DNA from: Acanthaster planci
Lineage: Eukaryota; Echinodermata; Asteroidea; Valvatida; Acanthasteridae
Direction of reading: 5' to 3'
DNA: 64,000 nt
NCBI RefSeq assembly: GCF_001949145.1
Contig: NW_019091460.1
Coordinates: 305,108-369,107 of the forward strand
Each line of letters starts with the position of its first letter. Position 1 is the first letter of the stretch. The notes under the pieces are model-generated. The model had not been told where the DNA came from and did no database searches. It saw only the letters and a program-made list of their open reading frames with translations. The position numbers were made by a program, and so were the translations under genes. Shown piece after piece: positions 46,801-57,149 of this stretch.

Positions 46801-49800
46801 ATTCTTTTTCTTTTTAGTTAAATTTTCTTACTAAATGACAAAAAAATACTTCGATTCCCATTTCCATAAAATGAGGAAACCTCACTGTAAAGTAACAGGC
46901 TCAGTGTAATCCAGTAAATCAACCGTAATTCTAACAAATATGTCCAATCAACACCAATAATAAAATGGAATATGATGAACTAAATAATGAAGCGTTATGA
47001 AATCCTGTCACCATAACGGCCTGGGATGAAATTGACTGATCCAACAATTCATCCTTACCTCAGACTTTTAGTGATTAAACACATTCTTTATCAAAAATCT
47101 TGGAATAAGAAATGAAAATATCATGATCACAATCAAGTGGAAAATGAAGAAAGTAAAGTAGCCACAGCATATGTCCGGTATTCAAATCAGCGATTATCAA
47201 AGATCTGTTGTAAACATTTTAATTTCATTTTAAAATGATTTGCCACTTTGTACATTCATGTAGGTATTGTAGCTGTCTACAGGCTTCACTTCTTTAAAAT
47301 GATCCTGGAATTGGAAGAAATACATATTTGCAAACACACTTAACACTTACTTTTGGCTTGCATCAGTATGTATGTGCAGTGTGCTTATATAGGTTTTCAG
47401 ATATTAGTTAAAAAATGTCAACACACAAATGACTTTTTATTCTACATGCAATGTACACATGTACAGTATGTCATCCGAAGTGAATGGTTTGAATTGGAAA
47501 ATGAGCAAAGTTCAAATCTTAAGTAACTTGGGATACTATGTCAATACATTTATACACCAGTACCAAGACAGACAACACATTCCAGGTGAAATTAGACAAG
47601 ATCATTTCAACACCCACCTTTTCCACATGGTGAGGTACATGTGTGATGTGACATAGCCCACCTTGTCTCCACCTGCCGCAAGGAACAATGGCATCTTCCA
47701 ATATTGGGGACATTTGCATGCCTGGGAGAGAAAAATCCCAATTGAACAAGATCAGAGATCCAAATGTTGACAAAAAGTCCCTGTAATCCATTTTTGAGAG
47801 AGAGGAATTTAATTCATGTCAGCGACAAATGAAATCCCAAGTACATCAAAATCATACATGCATAGTGAAATTTGTACAAATATTAATGGGAACTGGTGTA
47901 TTAAGTTTGATAATTGCACATAGTCTAAATTGAGAAAATTCTATTTGAGAAAACCTGAAAGAGGCAAACACAAGAATAAGGTTTCAATATGATAAATGTG
48001 CTTTCTAAACATCCAAAGCATCATTTTCCCAGATAAATGATTGTTTTGAAAGTCTGTTATGTGCATGTACCATGCTGATTGAAGCAAAGGTACACAAACG
48101 TGGGAACAACTTGAGATACTAACATAGGTAAGGTCACTGACTCGCCGTCCACTCAAGAGGACAGGTCCTCAACTTGGTCATTTGGAAAAGCAATTTAGAC
48201 TGGATTTGTCCCTGGATTTCCCTCCAATCTACATATCTTCAGTGAGCTGTGACTTGACAAGAGGCACTCACAACTGGTATCAGCCAATGAGCTGACCATG
48301 ATGCTGGATTTGAACTCACTCTGTCATCTCAGTATCTGGGGCCAATTTCATGAAGTGTGCTTGGCAACAGGGGCTTACCAGCTAAAATGCCATGAGATTT
48401 CAAGCCAGTTGTAACTGGTGCTCTGCTAAATTCTTGCCAAGGATGAAGGTTCATGGCAACTGGCTCTATTGGTCTGACTCAGGACGATCGAGTTAACAGA
48501 TGGAGAGCTATGGATGAATGAACTGAAAACCTATCATCCACATTCCTTACCAATTGAGGGCGCTTTCTGTACAAATTGTAAGGGACAGACCTCTACACAG
48601 GAGCTACTAATTCAAGCTTCAGTGGCTCATTTTTTAAAGCAATTACATGTATGGCACATGTACATAATTCCAGTGTGTAGTTTTGCCTACCAGAAGGCTA
48701 ACACCTGTACATACATACATGTAAACTGTATGTACGGTAAATTTGCTGTCAGTATTCATCAATATCATTTGGGAAATCAATTCCCAATTACGTCAGTATC
48801 ACAATCAGAATTTTACAACAGAATGACAGCTGATCAGTCTCCGAAAGACTCTGACCGCAGAGACAGGGCTGGAATCCCCTCCATCATCTGTAAGCAGATG
48901 GTCCAACTTACAATCTCTTAACGCTGCCATATTGACTGTTGACCAGAAGGTATCAAAATACTAAGCAGGCTTGATTGTATTGCCCTACCAGATCACAGAT
49001 GAAATGAGTCAAATACTTCACTTCCAAAGCCTATTTTTGGTATTTGTTGTCTTTGTTGCCCTTTTTGTTTTGGCGAAAGAAAAATGTTAGCAAGAGATCT
49101 GTCACTCTGTTACCATACTGGCCAATACTGCTATAGTAGTAAGAATTTTTAGCCTGGTTTGTACTGGTCACTTAGCCTGGTTTTGATCGGTTACTTAGCC
49201 TGGTTTTGACTGGTAACTTGTGATGAATGAGACATTCCATTCGTGAATTGCAAGTATGTGTGTTTTGACAAGAACTATGCAGGCCATTCACTGAGCAAAT
49301 AACATAAACATGGTTTGGCTGTAATGCAGCAATGTGATAGCTAAACAAAACTATAGTTTCAATAATCCATTTGTCCAGGGATTACATTCTAACAAGATGA
49401 ACAATTTGTCTCATGAAGTTTTAGTAAACTGGTTCCATGAAACAGCAAACTTTACTTCTCAATTTTTTTACTAAATTGGAAGGACTGAAACAGTTGAACT
49501 GAAACACGGTTTGCTCTCAATATGTCAAATGTTTTGTATTTATTTAGATCCCACTCACCATAGCGACTTTGTCCATCTGATTTATTTAGATCCCACTCAC
49601 CATAGCGACTTTGTCCATCTGATTTATTTAGATCCCACTCACCATAGCGACTTTGTCCATCTGATTTATTTAGATCCCACTCACCATAGCGACTTTGTCC
49701 ATCTGATTTATTTAGATCCCACTCACCATAGCGACTTTGTCCATCTGATGTTTGTATGCTCTCTCCTCTGGTAAGGATTCAAAGAGTTGAGTGACTCGTT

Positions 49801-52800
49801 GGATGACAGCTTCATTCTCTTCACTAGGTACGGGACGACCCATGGGGAAGTAAAATGGAGGGACATGGATCTTCTGAGCAGGGGAATGAGACTCACGCTG
49901 ATCTCGGAAAAACTGTAAATAAATGGATAAGGAATAGGGCAAAATTTAGTGCATAATGGAAGACTTTGTATATATTGGTTTAAAAATTGAGGAAAACTAC
50001 AAATATGGCGAGTTTTGGCCAAGGGGGTGATACTGTGAATTTTATCATTTTATTTCACACCATACAGTACTGGATACACTGTAATTTGTTGAACACTGCA
50101 GTACATTTTTGTACTGACACAACCTGCTGTAACAGTTTCACATTCTTTCACTTTTGATAAAAATGGTTCTTTCACTTTCGATGCTATTCACATTGTTATC
50201 TCTGCATAAATTATCTGGGACATTAAAATCACGCATACAGATAGCAAAGCCCACACAGTGAAATCATACAGCACACGATAATTCTGTTACCAGACAATTA
50301 TAATGAGATGCAAAACATAGGCAAATCAAGGCCACAAAATACCAAACCAAAGATCATTATCAAGCACTAAAGTACCTTTGAACAGTTCATATATAGTATA
50401 CACCTGTACTGTGCATAGATATCTGGACTATAAATTCTTGTTTACATACTGGTAATTAGCCATCTTCGTTTAAATGAACCTGCTCTAACATCAAATGACC
50501 AAATGTATCAGTACTTATACCACAAAAACAATTGTTCCAAGAAAAAATTCTTGATTTCATGTTTTTACAGATGTGATTTCTGTCTTGTCCACGGGTTTGA
50601 ATTTTGTTTTGGAATATTCATTACGTAACACATGGTGACACTCTTTGTGGGAAAGCATTGCCTTACCTTAAACGCCACTCAATCAATTATTAACCCCAAC
50701 ACCCCTTGAGTGTTCATGTTCATGTAAAGCACATTGAAATTGGAGGATTGAGGACTCTTAAAGAGTTTACTGGTATCAATGAATGAAATACCGTATTAAA
50801 AAGAGACTTCCCTCTAACATAAAGGGAACAAAATGAAAACTGAAAGCGGACATACCATACACACTGTACAAAGTCACAATAAATTGAATGCCTGAAAAAA
50901 TAGGATTAATTCCCAATCCATGTTACATGTACTTTCACGGTATCTGGCTTTCAAATCTTAGTTATGTGTACTGCACATTTAACAAGATTTGCACATCATC
51001 AAAACCAAACAGGAAATACATCGACATGGCTCACTGCCAATGGACACATATTTTTGGATTCAGAAAGTAAAAGCTATCTACATGTACACAAATGTGAATG
51101 TGAACCTAACTTTTCACAGATCTTCACGTCCAAAAAGTACCTAATTCTGAGTTAAACATGTTAAACAAAATGCACCCCTACTTAACAATTCCTAAAAACA
51201 CGAGAGCTACTTTTGAGTGATAGGGTAAGTCTCTTGGACACATTTAAACAACTTGCATGTAAATAGTTACATTTGTGACCCGGTACATCGAAATCAGAAA
51301 TAAGTCCCAAATTGACTTATTGGGATACGTGTACGTTGATAGAAAGAGAATTTCCTAAGCTTTCAAATGGTACACATTACAAGCGTGTTGACGATAACTG
51401 ATTTTTTTCAACCTTTATCCACATCCCCACTTTACTCGGCCATTATGTAAAATGGCCTGAGTGACTTAATTCCTGATTACGATGTACCGGGTCACAATTG
51501 AAGACTCATTCTATCATAAATAAGAAAAGGTCATTACCTTCCAACACCTCTGCTCTGCGTAATTATTACATTTATCCTGATCGAAAATCCCCGGGGGTAG
51601 GGCTACAACTGTACAGAACCCGTAATGGATAGCATGACACATCTTCCCCTGGGTGACTTCTTCGCTGCATAGTGCAAAGCAGTGGGGGCAGTTGTGCACT
51701 GCTCTTGTTTGTTTCTGATCCACGTAGACGGCCCCATAGGTAATGATGCTGGTGATGACACGCTTGAATGATGCAGGAGGGATGCTGAGGGTCGTGTTGG
51801 GGATGGAGCTGGTGTTGGTGGTGACACCTCGTGAGCATTTCTGCATACTAAATGGCCCTACCGTTGTCACCTCTTAACAGAATGCCACATGAGGGGAAGC
51901 CTCCTTTATCAAAAGTTCACTGTTGCGTCTCAAAGATTACGCAAAGCAAGCTTTGCCATTATGCAAATGAGGATTGTCAAGATGACAATATTTTTCATCG
52001 ACCATCTTCAGTCACTGCGTCCCGTACCGTATGAGATGGAGCAAAACTCCTCACTGCATTATATCTCATAGCTACACTTGCTTGTATAGTGACTTATGTT
52101 TACGTTGACATCATAAGATAACTCAAAAGGTACACACACAATGCCTTAGGCAATGAACCTGTTCCAAATTACACACAGCAGTACTGAATATCCAACTAGT
52201 CCTACATCAACATCAAACTCCTCAGCATCGATGACCTCCAATGATGAAAAGATGACCTATCCTTCAAAGAGTCAGTGATGCGGTTCAGTTCCTCTTCTGC
52301 ATCCCCCCTTCCACGTCTCCTCATCATTTATCATGGATTCTTGGAGGTAAGTAGATCACTCTAAAAGGACAACCCCATATAAGGCAAGCCAGTTGGTATG
52401 CCGCACACTGTGCAACAGAGCAGGGTTACAGAAGTCTTGATAACTCGGAAAGACATTCAATACACACGGCACACTATCGGTTGATTATTAAAGTCTGTCT
52501 GCTCACATCTCACAGTTCAGGCTCTGAGAGCATTAGGTCTGCCTCAGCATCAATACATCATATTTCATGGATCATACAGACACCAGTAGTTCTTCTGTAT
52601 GCAGGTCACAGGGACCAACCTTTGGGCATCAATCTTAGAAAAACCTCCAACTAAAAATAGCATCAGGAGGGGATTCTGGTGAACTTGGCGGTCAGCATTC
52701 CACACATTCTTGTATTGATTTGCACATGCTCCAAAAATGCAAATCTATTACTGTGAAGTTTTTTACAACTAGCCCAACACAGTCTACAGTAAGAGTAAAT

Positions 52801-55346
52801 AAATAGCCAACTGCAGAATCTGCCAACAATAGAAAGTGATACATGTGCATGGACAATGGTTTTTCTGATAGAAGTACCATACATGTACATGTAAGTCCAG
52901 TGAATGAATCCATTTTTGTTTCAGATTGTTAGGAGGCAAACTGATCAGGACAATAAACAAAAAAACTTTGTTTACCCAGTAGTGTTTTACCGAAAAGACT
53001 TGTTGTGACTTCCTTTTTTTTTTAAATAACTGATGAAACACAAAAAGAAAACAATTTTTGTCCCAATCATTTATGAAATTCCTCCCTTCAAACATTTTAC
53101 AATAAACCTTTACAGACTGGAGAGAAAAATGTTTAATTTAAAAAAAAGGAATAACGTCAAACTGTCAACAAAATGCTACCTGAGACATACATGCCAACAA
53201 ATATTTCATTTCACCTATAACTGATAGATTAACACTTTTGGAATTCAATTTGGATTTCATTCCATGAATTCCAAGTGATGTAGTCATCTGATCACTTTGT
53301 TTTCTTATCAACAACAGCTGGAATGTGCCTGGTACATTATTTGGGTAACATCACACATTTCTGGAAAACGTTTTGAGACTGAAAGTTATATACAATGTCG
53401 GTAGTATTATTATTCAATAGCTACTATTTAAGTCAACTTATTTTAAAACAAATAAAAACAAGAACTTGCAAATCCTTTTACATGCCAAACACAAGAGGAT
53501 TTTCAGATTTGCCTCAGCAGGGGAAATGCAGAAATCAAGTACCAGCTCCGATATATTCAAACAAATGTATAAATACCAGGAAATAATGCGAATGAGTAAC
53601 ATTGATGGCTAAAATTATACAATAAATCACGAATCACTCAGGATTCCAATCATACACGACACATAACCAATATGCATGTACATTCTCACTCATGAATGGT
53701 GTACACAGCAAACATATTGCATATCCTTCATTCACACTCCCAGCTTATTAAGTCTTTACAATGCATGATAAATACTGGTATGCAAGAGGAAAGCCTAAAG
53801 GGCATCAACCCCATGACCTCAGTATCAAGTTCTCCTCAAAGGCATGTTGAGTATGTGACACCTCCGAAATGCTACTGTGTTTTCAATGACATTTAATTTG
53901 TGTCTTTGATTATGTCATTGGATGTACTGAAGCTAGAAGCAATTTATACATGTCTTATGTACATGAACATGAGCTACATGTACAAAATACATCATCAAAA
54001 TAGTAACGTTTTAGAGGGTACATGTACATGTACGCGCATAAATTTCTTTTGTTCTATTTTCTTGAGGGTGCATCAGATAGGATTTTTAAACCTGCAGTCT
54101 AAAAGGTTAACTTTCTACAGCTACATACTGTACATGCTGGTACAATTTGACAAAGTTAAATCCACACAATTTATTAAAACATTGTTTACATGTAATTATC
54201 AAAACTAGGGGTTATTGGGAAATTTTTATCGTACACTCTAGAATTCACTGAAATCCAGCAACTGTGCAGACAGCAATATCTCTAGGGACTCCAGTGAAAA
54301 TAATGTCTGGCCTGGATTGGTCTGATCCATCTAAATATTGCAATTCTGTTCCGTGCTGAATTTTGTTTAAATGCTCCTGTCCTTCAAACATTTTTCACAC
54401 AGATGGTTAGTGCTAAAAAAGGGAAATTTGTGCACAGCAAATAAATTTTAATTTTCTACATTGGCTGGTGCTATTGCAAGTAAAGTCATTACATGTACAT
54501 CAGTCACAACTGTCTTGACTGGACAGTGGTTAAAAGTGACAATGGCAATGACAACAATTATGACACAGAAGACAGACAAGGGGCCTTTTCACACTAGACA
54601 AAACTCAGGGTTGACGCAGGGTTGAAAACGGGCAGTGATTCACACTTGACAAATTTCAACCCTGGGACCAGGGTTGAGATTTTCAACCCAGGTTGAAAAT
54701 TATTTGTGCAGCTAATTTCTGGATTGAACTCACTTCGATAAGCCTAATTCACATGAAGCAAGTGCGAAACAATGCTGGGTTGAATACAGGGTTGAAAAAT
54801 CCAATTTTCAACCCAGGGCGGCCATGGACTCGCCCAGGGTTGAGTTCAACCTGAGAGGCTGAAGTGTGAAAAGGCCTTAGTAAACATAGCAAAACTGAAG
54901 AAAAGTCACACACCAGTAATCAAAATCTAGTACTGGACATAAAAAGAACACACAAACGATCTGAATATAAATGAACTCACCTTAGCAGCTTGACTCCTCG
55001 ATAGTGAGTTTGACAATCTAGACAAGCTACTCTTTCTCCTTGGACTCCTTGGGCTTGGTGATGCTGTCAAAGGAGGCGGGGGTGAACATGGAGGAGTAGA
55101 TGGAGACCCAATCCTTAGCAACGGAGAGGCGGGACTCCCTCCTCCAGAGTGATATTGGAATGAAGTGTTATTGTTGGTGTTGATGTTCTCTCCTCGAGAG
55201 ATCAATTTCAGGTTCTCATTAAGACTGTCCCGAATGTCAGCATCACTAAGCCACCTCAGAAAGAGTTCATCAACCTTCAGCTTAAGAACTGGGCGGGGGG
55301 ATGAAGACATGTTGGATGTTCCAACTTTCTCAAATGCTATTTGCAT
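34810..55346 (-). CDS. PPP2R3: PP2A regulatory subunit B'' (PPP2R3, PR72/PR48 type)
   Basis: Exons in transcript order: 55346-54981, 49912-49727, 47721-47618, 44339-44237, 43276-43202, 38793-38707, 38324-38168, 37511-37460, 37302-37216, 36836-36692, 36394-36245, 35726-35602, 34960-34810 (TGA). Every phase agrees; 1788 bases give 595 residues (human PPP2R3B 575). B'' subunits target the PP2A core enzyme and bind calcium. Visible blocks are [16 protein letters not shown], a Pro/Ser/Arg-rich linker in exon 1, [48 protein letters not shown]-hand 1 [14 protein letters not shown]-hand 2 [12 protein letters not shown], and [18 protein letters not shown]. In frame, a TAG lies directly before the exon 1 ATG; Met13 is an alternative start. 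It is one gene of the vertebrate PPP2R3A/B class; vertebrate A and B copies cannot be told apart here. Two genes are nested in its introns. Confidence 0.95.
35118..35620. repeat. ~59-bp minisatellite spanning the PPP2R3 exon 12 splice donor
   Basis: About nine diverged copies of a 58-60-base unit fill most of the last PPP2R3 intron. The tatgaggt-type landmark recurs near 35165, 35223, 35336, 35394, 35454, 35513 and 35573. On the coding strand the unit includes a form of cctgaagatgtgtaagtag, which at 35602 is the true end of exon 12 plus its donor. The farthest copy (donor core 35122-35127) still matches the real site over gatgtgtaagtagc. Most middle copies have lost the GTAAGT core; the one near 35477 reads GTAAAT. 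It is older and more decayed than the other two donor arrays. Confidence 0.88.
38573..38680. repeat. Perfect two-copy 54-bp tandem duplication
   Basis: The 54-base unit beginning aaccatgctgaagccaac and ending tccctagggggtt is present at 38573-38626 and 38627-38680 without a visible difference. The pair is flanked by inverted 12-mers: attagccctaac (38564-38575) and gttagggctaat (38678-38689). It lies in the PPP2R3 intron between exons 6 and 7. Confidence 0.92.
41217..42653 (+). CDS. Secreted Ser/Thr/Gln/Pro-rich (mucin-like) protein, nested in a PPP2R3 intron
   Basis: An intronless frame of 478 residues runs from the Met at 41217, which sits in a strong context (aagATGG) and directly starts a signal peptide, [18 protein letters not shown], with likely cleavage before TPLPED. 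An in-frame Met 12 codons earlier (41181) is possible but buries the signal. The body is dominated by Thr, Ser, Gln and Pro (for example [18 protein letters not shown]), with several N-x-S/T sites such as NSTNG and NQTS. This suits heavy O-glycosylation. The last ~45 residues differ: a non-repetitive, hydrophobic segment with [19 protein letters not shown] and no obvious membrane anchor. It lies on the strand opposite its host gene, between PPP2R3 exons 5 and 6, and AATAAA follows at 42997. I do not recognise a family. Confidence 0.72.
   Translation: MVPKTLLILAILPSLIMATPLPEDPTSGGHTQETDSDVAEHPVTDGMRDNVTQEQESMNSEGITSAFVSALVTKTVTNEVNSSQQLRIRLNTEAPSVPTAVIPSAANSTNGITNMVTDTVTEESSQVTNVASMTIDMVMERPSEPTSRHEVTSSESYSTPLHTGAIDPTEETESDLEDRITEHLSEIPPMEHLQTLSLQPLEKTVVEQMMTFPADLQETALSHQIQNVTQQALTAGMTDQTLGKTIFNRSHTTLIQATSQTQQLDWNENEGDISQTPIHTSIPASLPTQSRTVDSSQSSTQAQILTQSPTETLIKMLSPTSTTVTQTQSRQALSQNLNLTLASNQTSLPTPAADPIQSPVQTTTESSRTFPTLTPTQITETLTLYDKQSTAQTPFQTREQTPTQSIPQTSPFATPSQSHPTTNDSSLATETERSESNTQVIVQIIVDGAEVGPGYVINGINDNGRIEVHVFVNTLPHQ
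42997..43002 (+). other. Poly(A) signal of the nested mucin-like gene
   Basis: AATAAA lies about 345 bases after the stop codon and about 200 bases before PPP2R3 exon 5 on the opposite strand. Its position supports an independent plus-strand transcript ending inside the host intron. Confidence 0.5.
45586..46642 (+). CDS. NHL-repeat beta-propeller protein, nested in a PPP2R3 intron
   Basis: There are two exons, 45586-45862 and 46017-46642 (TAA). The intron uses gtaaat and a pyrimidine-rich tract ending ctccag. The split codon c|gt restores Arg, so SER joins PRNIAVINK in frame, giving 300 residues. The start (gataagATGG) has a good context. Repeats have NHL character: [19 protein letters not shown] then [20 protein letters not shown], later [26 protein letters not shown] and [21 protein letters not shown] repeats form propellers for protein or RNA binding, as at the C-terminus of TRIM2/3/56/71. 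No RING, B-box or coiled coil precedes it here, so it is a stand-alone propeller or a lineage-specific duplicate. It lies between PPP2R3 exons 3 and 4 on the opposite strand; AATAAA follows at 46959. Without the splice, the first exon runs into a stop at 45883. Confidence 0.82.
49149..49217. repeat. Three-copy short tandem repeat
   Basis: Three slightly diverged copies of a ~25-base unit containing agcctggttt and a tactggt/gatcggt/gactggt segment occur in PPP2R3 intron 2. No coding or splice feature is included. Confidence 0.75.
49539..49748. repeat. 42-bp minisatellite spanning the PPP2R3 exon 2 splice donor
   Basis: Five identical-looking 42-base units occur at 49539, 49581, 49623, 49665 and 49707. 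On the coding (minus) strand each unit reads as the last ~22 bases of PPP2R3 exon 2 (ending aaagtcgctatg) followed by the donor gtgagtgggatctaaa. The exon-proximal copy supplies the real junction (exon end 49727), leaving four further intact donors downstream in the intron. Because 42 is divisible by three, the plus strand shows a false 14-residue repeat frame. Confidence 0.97.
51273..51497. mobile_element. MITE-like element with 18-bp terminal inverted repeats
   Basis: The end ttgtgacccggtacatcg (51273-51290) is exactly inverted at 51480-51497. Pairing continues inward imperfectly for about ten more bases (aatcag, aataagtc). The element is 225 bp and has no coding frame. If its ends are taken as TGTGACC..GGTCACA, it is flanked on both sides by att, a possible 3-bp target duplication. 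It lies in PPP2R3 intron 1. These are the features of a non-autonomous DNA transposon. Confidence 0.8.
54581..54877. mobile_element. MITE/foldback element with ggccttttcacact termini
   Basis: The termini ggccttttcacact (54582-54595) and agtgtgaaaaggcc (54863-54876) are exact inverted copies. The interior is rich in cagggttga and tcaaccctg motifs on both strands, so the ~297-base element can fold extensively. No coding capacity and no certain target-site duplication were seen. It lies close to PPP2R3 exon 1, in intron 1. Confidence 0.78.
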
Positions 55347-57149
55347 CTAATGGATCAGTGCATTTGTTGATGGTATTCTTCTGGATGAGCATGGCTGACT
55401 CTTTGACTTTCAAGGTCATTGTTGACCTGAGGATGCCTATACTTTTTCAAAAAATTTCAATGCTGCTTCCTGTGAAAAAGAAAAAAATCAAGAAACATTG
55501 ATTCTAACAGTAAATATCTTTGCTATCATGATGCGTATCTATGGGCCTGTATTTTTGTAATTTAAAAGCTAGAATGAACAGTCCTCAATTCTCCAATTTC
55601 AATATGACATTTGGGTAAGGGTTAATATAACATTGCTTTTGGGTGATTTGGGCTTTCATGTACAGTATGTACCTGAACATATGTAGGTCTGGAGAGACCA
55701 AACCAAACTGCCTCAGGTGTTGATCATTTCCTCTTTTAACTTTCCTCTTGTATTTGATTATTTCCTCTTGTATTCCATCTAACCTGCATACCATCCTCAA
55801 GACAATACCAAATACATATATATCAGCAAAATGCTGATTCCAAATTGTCTTACTACATGTATGTCTGATTTCTCACTTCTTAAAAATTGGGGTTCCACCT
55901 GTGTCGCATTATTACTTGTATTATTGAAAAGTGAATAACAAGAAAAGACAGGGAATAATGACTGACGTTTTAATGGGCAACAAGTGTATGTGGGTTTTTT
56001 GGGGGGGAGGCACATTTGTGACAGAACGGTAACCTGACTTGTATGAATCTTCATAGTTCTTTTGGATTCTACATGTATTCCCCAAAAGAAATGAAATAAA
56101 AACACATCTTATCACACAGGCCTACGTCATGTGTGCTGAACATCAGTCAGTCAGCATGATCATTACAATTATGTTGTGCTAGGCCAATCACTTGTTAGGC
56201 TAGTAGGCCTACATGTAAGTAGTCTCAGTCAATGCTGTATGAAACCTTCGATTTGACTTGGTTGAAACAACATGAATCTTCAACAACGGCAAAGTGAAAA
56301 GAACGGGCAAATGAAAGGCGATGGAAAGAATTCCATATGCAGACGCCACTAGATACCCAATGTACAAACCCAATAAGACTGGTCAGTAAAGGTTGAACTT
56401 GCTTTACTGAATAGGCCTAGGCCTACCTCGATATTTTCAATGGGCCTACCACCATGCCTACTAAATTTGACTTCTGACTGAGCGAGGACACTTTTTTAAA
56501 TATTGCTAAATATCGTATCAAAAATTCCTCATAGGCTTTGTTTACAAGTAGGCCTATCACTGTATCAGCAGGATCGGTAGGTATTGCTACCATAACTATA
56601 TATATCTATGAAGTCACCCTAAAAAAAGTTAACAAAGTTACATGTACAATAGACAAAACAATCGTCCGGAAACTGGGCAGTATGAATAAAAATGAAGCTA
56701 GGCCTACAAGAAAAAAATCGTGTTTATCCCTGAATTCCAAGGAAAACTTCAAATCTGATTTTGCAGAATTACCTGAACTGTACGAGCGACATGTAGGAAA
56801 CTACTTCACACAATTCTGCAAAGGAATGTTGTTAGATTCTTTCGACAGCTGGCATTATCAAGAAAAAATTTATTTGTATTTTGGCAACCGGAAGCTGCGG
56901 ACAAAATGCGTGACTATGAATTATGGGAATGCCTACAGCAATGATTTTTAGGTTTTTTTCACAAAGAAAACAAAACTGTCCAAAAGGAAAAAAGTACTCA
57001 AGAGGCAATTGGCAAACTTTTTAATACAAATTTCGGGGGATTTTGTATTTCCTGTCATTTTTAGGCCTCAACTACGTAAAAAAAGAAGAAAATTCAAAAT
57101 TGAAACACTACCAAAAGAGGGCGCTGTTCAACATTTCTGGATTGGCAAG
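55347..57149. promoter_or_regulatory. Divergent promoter region between PPP2R3 and SUCLA2
   Basis: The first coding exons of PPP2R3 (minus, 55346) and SUCLA2 (plus, 57150) point away from each other across 1.8 kb, so both promoters and any 5' UTR exons should lie here. The interval holds many taggcct motifs. An open frame of 137 codons at 56538-56951 has no recognisable similarity and is not annotated as a gene. Confidence 0.5.

Noticed and set aside
47519-47791. 90-codon minus-strand frame over PPP2R3 exon 3
   Set aside because: Wrong frame; the real exon reads [15 protein letters not shown] in another frame with matching splice sites at 47721 and 47618.
49511-49774. Plus-strand frame with five 14-residue repeats ([14 protein letters not shown])
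   Set aside because: It is the reverse strand of the 42-bp minisatellite at the PPP2R3 exon 2 donor; 42 is divisible by three, so an open repeat frame is automatic.
56538-56951. 137-codon plus-strand frame upstream of SUCLA2
   Set aside because: No recognisable domain, composition typical of AT-rich intergenic sequence, and it lies in the shared promoter interval; it would need transcript support.
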